A DNA stretch of 64,000 nucleotides, taken from Ensifer sp. LC163. Its GTDB lineage: Bacteria > Pseudomonadota > Alphaproteobacteria > Rhizobiales > Rhizobiaceae. The DNA lies in the NCBI RefSeq assembly GCF_001695855.1, contig NZ_MBSS01000012.1:310001-374000 (forward strand). Reading direction: 5' to 3'. Positions within the stretch are counted from its first letter, which is position 1. Each line of letters starts with the position of its first letter. Shown here piece after piece: positions 50,342 through 59,369 of this stretch. The notes beneath the pieces were generated by a model. It was given only the letters and a program-made list of their open reading frames with translations. It did no database searches and was not told the origin of the DNA. Position numbers and translations under genes: made by a program.

Positions 50342-50666
50342 TCAAGGCTTTCTCTGCAGAAGCATCGACAGCGTCGTGCCCGCGGCAACGGACACGATGA
50401 TCAGCAGATGGGCGTTGACACCGGCCCCGGCCAACTGCTCCAGCGCCGCGCGGCCCGCCCCTGCTCCGACAGAAACGGCACCGGCGGCGATCGCCGCCGG
50501 TGCCGACGCCCGCAGGCGCATGCATCGGCAGCACCGAGGAGAACTCGCCACCGAGCGCCCCGCCGAAACAGGCAGCAAGCGGCGCAATACCCGTGAACGC
50601 CAGCACCCAGGCGAGAACAGCGACCTTGACCGCCCAATTCGTCTCTCCGGCGCGAAAAGGCAGCAT
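50342..50666 (-). pseudogene. Frameshifted small membrane protein
   Basis: The N-terminal frame starts MLPFRAGETNWAVKVAVLAW and continues hydrophobically to about 50,505. The similar hydrophobic continuation (VNAHLLIIVSVAAGTTLSMLL) is in another frame ending at 50,342. One indel near 50,500 would join them into ~108 aa with two or three membrane helices. It may be a sequencing error. Confidence 0.45.
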
Positions 50667-50726
50667 GACATTCAGGAGGTTACCGTTACGCCTTCGGCTA
50701 CCTCTGGGTCATGGACTGACCCGGGG

Positions 50727-51638
50727 TCACGAACTAGCCCGGTCAGCGCCGACGAGCAGCTTGAGCTCACCGGGATGGATCCGCAACGCGACGTCGCGGC
50801 CCATCGGTAGAAGTTCGCCGTCGATCACGCAGTTGATCTTCCGGTCGACCTTGGGGAAATGCAGATCCAGCGCATGGCCGCTCATCTCGGTAATAACCGG
50901 ATTGTCGCGGAACTTGCCGCGCAGCACGTCGAGCGCAAGCTTGGCAACGCCGGGCGGGCTCAAGGGGGGCGCCGTGTAGAAGCCGAGATGGCCGGCGGTC
51001 ACATCGTCCGCATACATCAGCGTATCGCGTCCGAACGGGTTGTTCGACACGGACACGGCCGAGACGTGGCGACTTTCGTGGTGACCATCCACGTCGAATT
51101 CGATCTCGAAATCCGGCGGATTGAGGATGACCCCGACGGCGGCCCGGGTGCTCGCCGTGATCTTGCCCAGCCGCGACCGGAAACTGAACGATTCGCGGTA
51201 GCGCACCATGCGAGCGTGCAGGCCCATCGAGAACTGGTGCACGAAGGCTCGGCCATCGGCACTGCCGATATCACCGTCGATGATCGTGCCCTGCGCCAGA
51301 ACCTCCGGCGCCTTCCAGATGTCGAGCGGTAATTTCAGCGTGCGCGCAAAAAGGTTCATCGTCCCGGCGGGCACGACGCCAAGCGGCATACCGGTCTTCC
51401 AGGCAACGCCGGCGGCTGCCGAAATCGTACCGTCGCCACCGCCAGCCACGATCGCATCGAGATCTTGGCGCCGGCAGGTCTTTTCCAGGGTCTCCTGCAT
51501 CTCAGCGCCTGAGACGGTCGCGATCTCGATCTGATGACCGGCGTCGCGAAAGATCGCCTCAACCCTGGTGCCATAGGCCGTCATATCCGTCGTTCGGAAG
51601 GTCCCACCGTCCCGATTGAAGATAGCTTTGATTTTCAT
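50727..51638 (-). CDS. Diacylglycerol kinase-family lipid kinase
   Basis: The protein has 303 aa. It begins MKIKAIFNRDGGTFR. GGGDGT at 66-71 is the ATP-binding motif, followed by PLGVVPAGTMNLFARTL and VHQFSMGLHARMVRYRES. The C-terminal lobe contains NPPDFEIEFDVDG. It probably phosphorylates a lipid such as diacylglycerol or a sphingoid base. ATG at 51,638 is chosen over an upstream start. Confidence 0.85.
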   Translation of the reverse strand: MKIKAIFNRDGGTFRTTDMTAYGTRVEAIFRDAGHQIEIATVSGAEMQETLEKTCRRQDLDAIVAGGGDGTISAAAGVAWKTGMPLGVVPAGTMNLFARTLKLPLDIWKAPEVLAQGTIIDGDIGSADGRAFVHQFSMGLHARMVRYRESFSFRSRLGKITASTRAAVGVILNPPDFEIEFDVDGHHESRHVSAVSVSNNPFGRDTLMYADDVTAGHLGFYTAPPLSPPGVAKLALDVLRGKFRDNPVITEMSGHALDLHFPKVDRKINCVIDGELLPMGRDVALRIHPGELKLLVGADRASS

Positions 51639-51822
51639 GAAAGGCTTACTGGCTCCATTGCCGTGGCAAAGTGCGTCCACTGCGATGAGATAATCGCAAT
51701 CGGCGCCGTTTCCAGAGCCTTACAAAAACTTAACGTTGATCCCATGCCGGACGAGCGCTCGGCTTCATCGCCGCTGCGTGCCCCTGTTTGCGGCGCGGCA
51801 GCACCACCAACGTGCCTGGGCG

Positions 51823-52290
51823 TCACTCCGGCAGCTTGAGGGGACCACCCGTCTTGATCGAGCGGATGGCGAAGTTGGAGCGGATGTCGGTCACCCCAGG
51901 CATGGCCAGCAACGTCTCCGTCAGCAGCGTCTCATAGGCCGAGAGGTCTTCGACCACGACCTCGGCGAGAAAATCGGCGTTGCCGGAGATCAGGAAGCAG
52001 GAGACAACCTCGGGAATGGCAAGCAGGGCCTCTTGCTGACGCTGGGCATTCTCGCGGCTGTGCTGGCCGACCTTGATTTCCACGAAGACGGTCAATCCGA
52101 GCCCGACCTCCTTGCGGTCGATATCGGCCCGATAGCCGCGCAGGATCCCCGATTTCTCCAGATTGCGGATACGTCGCAGGCATGGCGATGGCGACAGATT
52201 GACACGTTCGGCAATCTCCACATTCGTTGCCCGCGCGTCCTCCTGTAGGATCTTGAGAATCGCGAGATCGAATTTATCCAGATTTGGCAT
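51823..52290 (-). CDS. Lrp/AsnC-family regulator
   Basis: The protein has 155 aa. HTH at ~5-50 (DLAILKILQEDARATNVEIAE, VNLSPSPCLRRIRNLE). RAM effector domain after residue 65 (FVEIKVGQHSRENAQ, VVSCFLISGNADFLAEVVVEDL). It diverges from the DMT transporter gene and probably controls it. Confidence 0.92.
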   Translation of the reverse strand: MPNLDKFDLAILKILQEDARATNVEIAERVNLSPSPCLRRIRNLEKSGILRGYRADIDRKEVGLGLTVFVEIKVGQHSRENAQRQQEALLAIPEVVSCFLISGNADFLAEVVVEDLSAYETLLTETLLAMPGVTDIRSNFAIRSIKTGGPLKLPE

Positions 52291-52441
52291 AATTGATAAT
52301 CCACTGAGGCGGTATTGGCACATGATTGCGCATCATAGGCCATTGTAAGCACAAATCGCAAGGACATGCCCTGCCCGTTGGCAGTAATCTTCTTCCCAGG
52401 CCCAAACAATTGCGGGCATTCAAATCGGGAAGGAAAATCAG

Positions 52442-53353
52442 ATGGTTGCGCTCACACTCGGTCGCGGCAGCGCCGCACCGGTCGCCACCGGCTATGCCGG
52501 TGCCCTGGTCACCGTGCTGATCTGGGCCGGGTGGATTCTTGCTACACGACACACTGCCGGCACCGCGCTCGGCACGATCGACCTTGGCCTCATCCGCTAC
52601 GGCATCCCGGCGCTGGTCCTCGCGCCGGTCTGGCTGAGGACCGGGCTTCTGCCGCGCAAGCTGCCGATCCACTTGCTTCTCCCGATGGTCGCGGGCTCCG
52701 GCGCGCTGTTCTTCCAGGTCGCAGCCTTTGCCATTCACGCCACGCCCGCCTCCTCGGTCGGCGTGCTGCTCGGCGGCTCCATGCCGCTGGCAACCGCCCT
52801 GATTGGCATCACCATCTTCGGCGAGCGGCCCGACCGCATGCGTGTTGCCGGTTTTGCCGCCATCGTTGCCGGCGTCGCCCTACTGCTCGCGCGCAGCCTT
52901 GCCGGCACCACGGGCACCGGCTGGACCGGTTACGCCCTTCTTCCGGCAGCGGCCACACTCTGGGCGATCTATACTCACGCCTTCCGGCGCTCCGGCCTCA
53001 GCCCGCTCGAAGGCAGTGCGCTGATCGCCATCTGGTCGTTCCTCATCCACCTGCTGCTTGCCGGCATCTTCGGCAGCACGCTTGCCAGCGTGCCCCTCAA
53101 GGAGATCGCCTTGCAGATCACCAGCCAGGGTCTTCTCTCGGGCCTCGTGGCAATGGTCGCCTATGGCGTGGCAGTCCGCAGCCTCGGCGGAACCCAGGCC
53201 GCCGCCTTCACCGCGCTCACCCCCGTGCTTGCAATGGTCGGCGGCGCGATGCTTCTCGGCGAGCGGATCGGCCCGTTCGAGATTGTCGCCGCGGTCATCA
53301 CCGCTGCTGGCGTAGCGCTCTCGACCGGCATCCTTTCACCGCGCAGGGCGTGA
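52442..53353 (+). CDS. EamA/DMT-family exporter
   Basis: The protein has 303 aa and ten membrane helices in two EamA repeats (LVTVLIWAGWILATRHTAG ... VAFAIHATPASSVGVLLGGSMPL; then FTALTPVLAMVGGAMLLGERI). GGAAGG is eight bases upstream. Divergent from the Lrp-type regulator, a common arrangement for amino-acid exporters. Confidence 0.88.
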   Translation: MVALTLGRGSAAPVATGYAGALVTVLIWAGWILATRHTAGTALGTIDLGLIRYGIPALVLAPVWLRTGLLPRKLPIHLLLPMVAGSGALFFQVAAFAIHATPASSVGVLLGGSMPLATALIGITIFGERPDRMRVAGFAAIVAGVALLLARSLAGTTGTGWTGYALLPAAATLWAIYTHAFRRSGLSPLEGSALIAIWSFLIHLLLAGIFGSTLASVPLKEIALQITSQGLLSGLVAMVAYGVAVRSLGGTQAAAFTALTPVLAMVGGAMLLGERIGPFEIVAAVITAAGVALSTGILSPRRA

Positions 53354-53368
53354 AGGGCAAGAACAAAA

Positions 53369-53400
53369 AATGGCCCGGAAACGACAGTTTCCGGGCCATT
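53369..53400. terminator. Bidirectional terminator between convergent genes
   Basis: A 14-bp perfect stem AATGGCCCGGAAAC/GTTTCCGGGCCATT with a 4-nt loop; T-rich on both sides (AAAAAA before, TTTCG after). It serves the DMT gene and the convergent ABC permease gene. Confidence 0.9.
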
Positions 53401-53412
53401 TCGCTTGTGGGC

Positions 53413-54300
53413 TCAGCCGTGGATGATCTCGCGATGTTTCTGCAGCCGGTGGCCATAGGCCTGGCTGACGCGATCGAAGATGATCGCGATGCCGACGATC
53501 GCAAGACCGTTGAAGATGCCGAGCGTGAAATACTGATTGGCGATCGCCTTCAGCACCGGCTGTCCCAATCCCTGAACCCCGATCATCGAGGCAATAACCA
53601 CCATGGCCAGCGCCATCATGATCGTCTGGTTGATGCCGGCCATGATCGTCGGCAATGCCAAAGGCATTTGCACGTTCTTGAGCTTCTGCCAGCCCGACGA
53701 GCCGAACGCGTCGGCCGCCTCCAGCACATCCTTGTCGACCAGGCGGATGCCGAGATTGGTGAGGCGGATCATCGGCGGGATCGCATAGATCACCACTGCT
53801 ATCAGCCCCGGCACCTTGCCGATGCCGAGCAGCATCACCACCGGGATCAGATAGACGAAGCTCGGCATGGTCTGCATCACGTCGAGAATCGGATTGACGA
53901 CATTCTGGAACCGGTCCGAACGCGACATGACGATGCCGATCGGTATGCCGATGGCGATCGACAGCACGGTACAGACGAAGATCATCGAGATCGTCTTCAT
54001 CGTGTCGTCCCACATGTCGAAATAGCCGATGAGGAGCAACGTGCCGACGCAGCCAGCGACGATCTTCCAGTTCCGGCTCGCAAACCAGGCGAGAACCGCA
54101 ATCAGCAGGATGATGATCGGCCAGGGTGTGCGCGTCATGAAGCGCTCCGACTGGATCAGAAAGAACTGCAACGGTTCGAAAAACGCTTCGATGCCGTCGC
54201 CATAGGCGCGCGTGAAGGTACGGAAGCCTTCGTCAATCGCCTTCTTCAACGCCCGCAGGCGATCATCATCCATATGCGGAAACTGGGTCAGCCATTCCAT
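53413..54300 (-). CDS. Glycine betaine/choline-type ABC permease
   Basis: The protein has 295 aa. N-terminal polar segment, then six or more helices. EFG-like loop: ADAFGSSGWQKLKNVQMPLALPTIMAGINQTIMMAL, the ProW/ChoW permease signature. GGGGAA lies upstream. It pairs with the binding protein encoded just upstream. No ATPase gene is present in this cluster. Confidence 0.9.
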   Translation of the reverse strand: MEWLTQFPHMDDDRLRALKKAIDEGFRTFTRAYGDGIEAFFEPLQFFLIQSERFMTRTPWPIIILLIAVLAWFASRNWKIVAGCVGTLLLIGYFDMWDDTMKTISMIFVCTVLSIAIGIPIGIVMSRSDRFQNVVNPILDVMQTMPSFVYLIPVVMLLGIGKVPGLIAVVIYAIPPMIRLTNLGIRLVDKDVLEAADAFGSSGWQKLKNVQMPLALPTIMAGINQTIMMALAMVVIASMIGVQGLGQPVLKAIANQYFTLGIFNGLAIVGIAIIFDRVSQAYGHRLQKHREIIHG

Positions 54301-54419
54301 TCCATTTCCCCTTCACTATTCCCCGGCGGCGACCTTGTTCTTGTTTTGCGTCCGCCAACCATCAACCAATGGGCGGCGCACGGAACAGTGCGCCGCTCAA
54401 TTTCGTCAGTCGATGGCAA

Positions 54420-55418
54420 TCAAAGCGCGGCCTTGACCTTTTCGGCAACGTCCGGCGAGACCCAGGTGGTCCAGATATCAGGGTTTTCCTGGAGGAAGTG
54501 TTTCGCACCTTCCTCGCCGCTTGCCTGGTTGTCGGTCATCCAGGCCATCAGCTTGTTGACGGTGTCGTTGGTCCAGGCGCGCTTGTTCAAGTAATCCATG
54601 GCCGGACCGGCGCGATCGGCAAACGTCTTGGTCACCAGCGTCTGCACCTTATCCTTCGGCCAGTCGTTCTTCTTCGGGTCCGCGCAATCGGCAACCGTGT
54701 TGCAGCGCTTCCATTCCGCAGCATCCGCCTCGACGCCATGGCCGAGCTTTACCATCTCGTACTTGCCGAGCAGTGCCGTCGGCGCCCAGTAGTAGCCGAC
54801 CCAGCCCTGCTTGCGCTCGTAAGCCTTGGCAATCGAGCCATCGAGACCGGCCGCCGAGCCGGTATCGACCAGCGTGAAGCCGGCTGCCTCGCCGCCATAG
54901 GCCTTGTAGAGCTGAGTCGTGACAACAGTGCCGCCCCAGCCCTGCGGGCCGTTGAAGACGGCGCCCTTGCTCGCGTCCTCCGGATCCGGGAACAGTTCCT
55001 TGTGCTTCAGCACATCGTCGATCGTCTTGATGTCGGGGTTGGCATCTACGATGTATTTCGGCACCCACCAGCCCTGGACGGCGCCATCGGAAAGCGCGAC
55101 GGCGGCACCGACCAGCTTGCCCTCTTCAAGGCCGCGGTTGACGACATCGGGCAGAAGATCCACCCAGCCTTCCGGCGCGATATCGGGCTGGCCCTTCTCG
55201 ATCATCGAGGTGATCGTCGGCACGGTATCGCCGACGACGAGCTCGGCGTTGCAGCCATAGCCTTCCGTCAGAATGATCTTGTCGACACTCGCCAGAACCT
55301 CGGCGCTCTGCCAGTTCATGTTGGCGATCGTCACGTCGCCGCATTCGGCTGCCGAGGCCGTGCCGGCAAGGCCAAGAAGGCCGGCGGCCAGGCAAGTCGT
55401 TGCAAGAAGCTTGTTCAT
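54420..55418 (-). CDS. Glycine betaine/choline-type binding protein
   Basis: The protein has 332 aa. Signal peptide with cleavage after TASAA near 23. OpuAC-like fold: VTIANMNWQSAEVLASVDKII, PDIAPEGWVDLLPD, KQGWVGYYWAPTALLGKYEM with aromatic residues suited to a quaternary amine. Four cysteines probably form disulfides. First gene of a two-gene operon with the permease. Confidence 0.88.
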   Translation of the reverse strand: MNKLLATTCLAAGLLGLAGTASAAECGDVTIANMNWQSAEVLASVDKIILTEGYGCNAELVVGDTVPTITSMIEKGQPDIAPEGWVDLLPDVVNRGLEEGKLVGAAVALSDGAVQGWWVPKYIVDANPDIKTIDDVLKHKELFPDPEDASKGAVFNGPQGWGGTVVTTQLYKAYGGEAAGFTLVDTGSAAGLDGSIAKAYERKQGWVGYYWAPTALLGKYEMVKLGHGVEADAAEWKRCNTVADCADPKKNDWPKDKVQTLVTKTFADRAGPAMDYLNKRAWTNDTVNKLMAWMTDNQASGEEGAKHFLQENPDIWTTWVSPDVAEKVKAAL

Positions 55419-55744
55419 TTCTGTTCCCTCTGTTCTGGCGGTACGTCCCGTCGGACGACCGATCTCACCGCAGTGATCAGTCGCGTGTCAACAGGCTCGG
55501 GCCCTACTCAAGAACAACAGGGACCGAACGGCCTGCAGATCCGCCGGAGCGCTTCACGAACCGACGGCACCCTCAAAGCTATAGGGTCTTTCCGGCAAGG
55601 ACTTTCCCATTTGCGTCAACGATTGCCTTTCCTAATGTTCAGGCACCTGCCGACGCGCGGGAGAGGCAGGCTCATTGCTGATCAGGGTGAGTCGTTGCGC
55701 CGGTGGTATCGCGCGGCACACGGATCCGGTCGCCTGCTTGAAAT
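55419..55744. other. Intergenic region upstream of the ABC operon
   Basis: It holds the promoter region of the binding-protein gene. I see no convincing gene or RNA. Confidence 0.5.
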
Positions 55745-55776
55745 GAAAGAGGCGCCGAGCAAGGGCTCGGCGCCTC
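55745..55776 (-). terminator. Terminator of the ETF-QO transcript
   Basis: A perfect 12-bp stem GAGGCGCCGAGC/GCTCGGCGCCTC with a 4-nt loop; on the minus strand it is followed by TTTCATTTC. Confidence 0.8.
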
Positions 55777-55813
55777 CAAATGTTCCCTATTGCGCAGATC
55801 ACGCAAAGGCCAG

Positions 55814-55846
55814 TCACATGTTGGGATAGACCGGTCCCTCACCGGC
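55814..55846 (-). repeat. Partial duplication of the ETF-QO 3' end
   Basis: After the ETF-QO stop a second, diverged copy of the last codons appears, again encoding GEGPVYPNM plus a stop (compare 55,885-55,917). Third-position differences show it is not a recent copy. Confidence 0.65.
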
Positions 55847-55884
55847 CTTATCCACGGAGGTCCGTGCGGCCAGACCCCCGAACA

Positions 55885-57549
55885 TTACATGTTCGGATAG
55901 ACCGGGCCTTCGCCGCCCTGTGGCGGCACCCAGTTGATGTTCTGGTTCGGGTCCTTGATGTCGCAGGTCTTGCAGTGCACGCAGTTCTGGGCGTTGATGA
56001 CGAAGACCGGCTTGCCGTCCTTCTCCACCCATTCATAGACCCCGGCGGGACAGTAGCGCGTCGACGGGCCGGCAAAGACGTCCAGTTCCGAGGTGCGCTG
56101 CAGCTCCGGGTCCTTCACCTGCAGGTGGATCGGCTGGTCTTCCTCGTGGTTGGTGTTCGACAGGAACACCGACGACAGCCGATCGAAGGTCAAAACCCCG
56201 TCGGGTTTCGGGTAGTCGATCTTCTTATGCTTGGCCGCCGGCTCCAGCGACTGTGCGTCGGTCTTGCCGTGTTTCAGCGTGCCGAAGAAGGAGAAGCCGA
56301 ACAGCTGGTTGGTCCACATGTCGAGGCCGCCGAGCGCCACGCCGATCGCGGTGCCGAACTTCGACCACAGCGGCTTGACGTTCCTCACCCGCTTCAGGTC
56401 GCGGCCGATATCGGTCTGGCGCCATTCGTTCTCGATCTCGACCGGCTCGTCATTGGCGCGGCCCGAGGCGATCGCCTCGGCCAGCTTGTCGGCGGCGAGC
56501 ATGCCCGACAGCACCGCATTGTGACTGCCCTTGATGCGCGGCACGTTGACGAACCCGGCCGAACAGCCGATCAGCGCGCCGCCAGGGAACGACAGTTTCG
56601 GCACCGACTGGTAACCGCCCTCGGTGATCGCGCGGGCGCCGTAGGACAGCCGCTTGCCGCCCTCGAAGGTGCCGCGAATGGCCGGATGGGTCTTGAAGCG
56701 CTGGAACTCCTCGAACGGGAAGAGATAGGGGTTCTTGTAGTTGAGGTGCACGACGAAGCCGACGGCGACCAGGTTGTCTTCGAGATGGTAGAGGAACGAA
56801 CCGCCGCCGGTCTTCATGCCGAGCGGCCAGCCGAACGAGTGCTGCACCAGGCCCGGCCTGTGGTTCTCCGGCTTGACCTGCCACAGCTCCTTCAGGCCGA
56901 TGCCGAATTTTTGGACGTCGCGGTCCTTCGAGAGATCGAATTTTGCAATCAGTTGTTTGGCCAGCGAGCCGCGCACGCCCTCGCCGATCAGCGTGTACTT
57001 GCCCAAGAGCGCCATGCCGCGGGCGAAATTCGGGCCCGGCTCGCCGTTGCGCTCGATGCCCATGTCGCCGGTGGCGACACCGATGACGGCACCGGCGTCG
57101 TTGTAGAGCACTTCGGTGGCGGCAAAACCCGGATAGATCTCGACGCCGAGCGCTTCGGCATGGCTTGCCAGCCAGCGACAGACAAGCCCAAGCGAGACGA
57201 TGTAGTTGCCGTGATTGTTCATCAGCGGCGGCATGGCGAAGTTCGGCAGGCGGATCGAGCCGGCCGGGCCGAGGAACAGGAACTGGTCGTCGGTGACCTC
57301 GGTCTTGAACGGATGATCGACCTCGTCGCGCCAGCCCGGCAGCAGCCGGTCGATGCCGATGGGATCGACGACGGCGCCCGACAGGATATGCGCGCCGACT
57401 TCGGCACCCTTTTCCAGCACCACGACGGAGAGCTCGGCATTGATCTGCTTCAGCCGGATCGCCGCCGCCAGACCCGCAGGTCCCGCGCCGACGATCACCA
57501 CGTCGAACTCCATGCTCTCGCGCTCGGGCAGCTCTTGTCGCTCGCTCAT
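55885..57549 (-). CDS. etfD: Electron transfer flavoprotein-ubiquinone oxidoreductase
   Basis: The protein has 554 aa. FAD-binding VVIVGAGPAGLAAAIRLKQ at ~18-36, membrane/ubiquinone region in the middle, and a C-terminal 4Fe-4S domain with CPAGVYEW and NCVHCKTCDIKDPNQNINW. It passes electrons from fatty-acid and amino-acid dehydrogenases via ETF to ubiquinone at the inner membrane. A LiuR-like box lies upstream. Confidence 0.95.
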   Translation of the reverse strand: MSERQELPERESMEFDVVIVGAGPAGLAAAIRLKQINAELSVVVLEKGAEVGAHILSGAVVDPIGIDRLLPGWRDEVDHPFKTEVTDDQFLFLGPAGSIRLPNFAMPPLMNNHGNYIVSLGLVCRWLASHAEALGVEIYPGFAATEVLYNDAGAVIGVATGDMGIERNGEPGPNFARGMALLGKYTLIGEGVRGSLAKQLIAKFDLSKDRDVQKFGIGLKELWQVKPENHRPGLVQHSFGWPLGMKTGGGSFLYHLEDNLVAVGFVVHLNYKNPYLFPFEEFQRFKTHPAIRGTFEGGKRLSYGARAITEGGYQSVPKLSFPGGALIGCSAGFVNVPRIKGSHNAVLSGMLAADKLAEAIASGRANDEPVEIENEWRQTDIGRDLKRVRNVKPLWSKFGTAIGVALGGLDMWTNQLFGFSFFGTLKHGKTDAQSLEPAAKHKKIDYPKPDGVLTFDRLSSVFLSNTNHEEDQPIHLQVKDPELQRTSELDVFAGPSTRYCPAGVYEWVEKDGKPVFVINAQNCVHCKTCDIKDPNQNINWVPPQGGEGPVYPNM

Positions 57550-58029
57550 ACCGTCTCTCCAGTCTCGCCGGTCTTCTGCCAGCTCAGTTCCCAGGCCATA
57601 TCATGTCGTCATGGCAAATGCCGTTTGGCTTGTCGAGCCGGGATGCGACAGACGATGCCCGCTTTTGCGCATGAGGTCATGAGTTTAGCACAAATGTCTA
57701 TATGACGTGAACGTAAACGTAAATACGTGATTTCTCCAATGTCATGTGGGCCGTCCGCCTTCCAGCCTTGCTTTTGCCGAATAGCCATGTCAGGAGGCCG
57801 GGCATTCGACTTTCCGGCGGAAGACGCCGGCAATCCCATCCGCAACCGGCATTTCGGCAAGGCGCCCCACGGCGCCGGAACGGCATGTCTTTCGCTTCAT
57901 TCCGGGCATCGCCGACCTCCCCGGCGCCAGCCCGGAAAGCGGCGCGCGGAACAGAGCCGTGACGCCTTGCGAAGCCCGGAAGGGCGCGTGGCGCAGCGAC
58001 ACCAAAACACAGACGTCAGGAGACATCAC
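57550..58029. other. Divergent intergenic region
   Basis: About 480 bases between ETF-QO and the Hsp70-like gene. Contains the LiuR-like box; overlapping short frames on both strands have no supporting signals. Confidence 0.5.
57703..57716. promoter_or_regulatory. LiuR-like operator upstream of ETF-QO
   Basis: TGACGTGAACGTAA is close to the inverted repeat TGACGT-NN-ACGTCA described for the MerR-family regulator LiuR. Two more ACGT units follow at the same period. LiuR commonly controls branched-chain amino-acid degradation and ETF genes in proteobacteria. Confidence 0.5.
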
Positions 58030-59328
58030 ATGGCCAGAGCACTGGGCTTCGACTTCGGCACCACCAACTCGGTCCTCGCGGTTTCGGCAGGCGACACCAC
58101 CCACTCGATGAACTTCGACAGCCTGGCCGGCACCACCGATGCGATGCGCACGGCACTCTCCTTCATGAAGGATCCGAACCTCGGCGCGTCCGCCCTGAAG
58201 GTGGAAGCCGGACAGGCGGCAATCCGCTCGTTCATCGACAACCCCGGCGACTGTCGCTTCCTGCAGTCGATCAAGACCTTCGCCGCAAGCCCGCTGTTCC
58301 AGGGCACCCAGATCTATGCCAAGCGCCATAGTTTCGAAGACCTGATGCGGGTGTTCCTGACGAAGCTGCGGGAATATGCCGGTGACGATTGGGCGAGCCA
58401 GTATAGCCGCATCGTCGTCGGGAGACCCGTTCGCTTCGCCGGTTCCAGCCCCGACCCGGCATTGGCGCTCGATCGCTACAGTGCAGCCCTTTCGGAATTC
58501 GGCTTTCCCGAGATCCACTATGTCTACGAGCCGGTGGCGGCCGCATTCTACTTTGCCCAAAACCTCAAGCGCGACGCCACGGTGCTGGTTGCCGATTTCG
58601 GCGGCGGCACCACCGACTATTCGCTGATCCGTTTCGAAACCAAGGCGGGACGCCTGACGGCGACGCCGATCGGGCATTCAGGCGTGGGCATTGCCGGTGA
58701 CCATTTCGACTTCCGCATCATCGACAACGTTATCTCGCCGCTCATCGGAAAGGGGAGTCTGTTCAAGAGCTTCGACAAGCTGCTTGAAGTGCCGTCGAAT
58801 TACTACGCGAATTTTGGCCGCTGGAATCAGCTTTCCATCTTCAAGACATTGAAAGACTTCACGGACCTGAAGAAATTGGTGCGCCAGAGCCTGGAGCCGG
58901 AAAAGCTCGAGGCCTTCGTCGACCTGATCGAGCACGACGAGGGTTATCCGCTCTATCAGGCGATCTCCGCGACGAAGATGCGGCTGTCGCAGGAGGAGGA
59001 GACCGAGTTTTACTTCTCCCCGCTCGGCGAGATGTCGCGCCGCACCGTGCGCCGCGCCGACTTCGAAAGCTGGATTGCACCGGAACTTGCGCGCATCGAA
59101 GAGGCGCTCGACGAGGTGCTGCACACGACGGAAACGCCGCCGACAAGCATCGACAAGGTCTTCCTCACCGGCGGCACTTCCTTCGTGCCCGCTGTGCGCA
59201 ATCTGTTCGAGCGTCGCTTCGAAAAGGACCGGATCGAAAGCGGCGGCGAACTGCTGTCGATCGCGCATGGTCTGGCGCTGATCGGCGAACATGAGGATAT
59301 CGGCCACTGGACGGCGAATGCCGCATGA
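58030..59328 (+). CDS. Hsp70-family protein, YegD-like
   Basis: The protein has 432 aa. Actin-like ATPase motifs: GFDFGTTNSVLAV, VYEPVAAAFYFAQ, VLVADFGGGTTDYS and VFLTGGTSFVPAV. It lacks the substrate-binding domain of DnaK. GGAGA lies before ATG at 58,030; the upstream in-frame extension is not coding-like. Confidence 0.9.
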   Translation: MARALGFDFGTTNSVLAVSAGDTTHSMNFDSLAGTTDAMRTALSFMKDPNLGASALKVEAGQAAIRSFIDNPGDCRFLQSIKTFAASPLFQGTQIYAKRHSFEDLMRVFLTKLREYAGDDWASQYSRIVVGRPVRFAGSSPDPALALDRYSAALSEFGFPEIHYVYEPVAAAFYFAQNLKRDATVLVADFGGGTTDYSLIRFETKAGRLTATPIGHSGVGIAGDHFDFRIIDNVISPLIGKGSLFKSFDKLLEVPSNYYANFGRWNQLSIFKTLKDFTDLKKLVRQSLEPEKLEAFVDLIEHDEGYPLYQAISATKMRLSQEEETEFYFSPLGEMSRRTVRRADFESWIAPELARIEEALDEVLHTTETPPTSIDKVFLTGGTSFVPAVRNLFERRFEKDRIESGGELLSIAHGLALIGEHEDIGHWTANAA

Positions 59329-59369
59329 AGCCATTGGACCGCATTTTCTGACGTGCTAGGTTGGCGCCC

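Noticed and set aside
52366-54594. 742-codon frame covering DMT exporter and ABC permease
   Set aside because: It runs through two well-supported genes and a terminator; His/Arg/Asp-rich composition is typical of a shadow frame.
55780-57705. 641-codon frame opposite ETF-QO
   Set aside because: Antisense shadow of a clearly identified gene.
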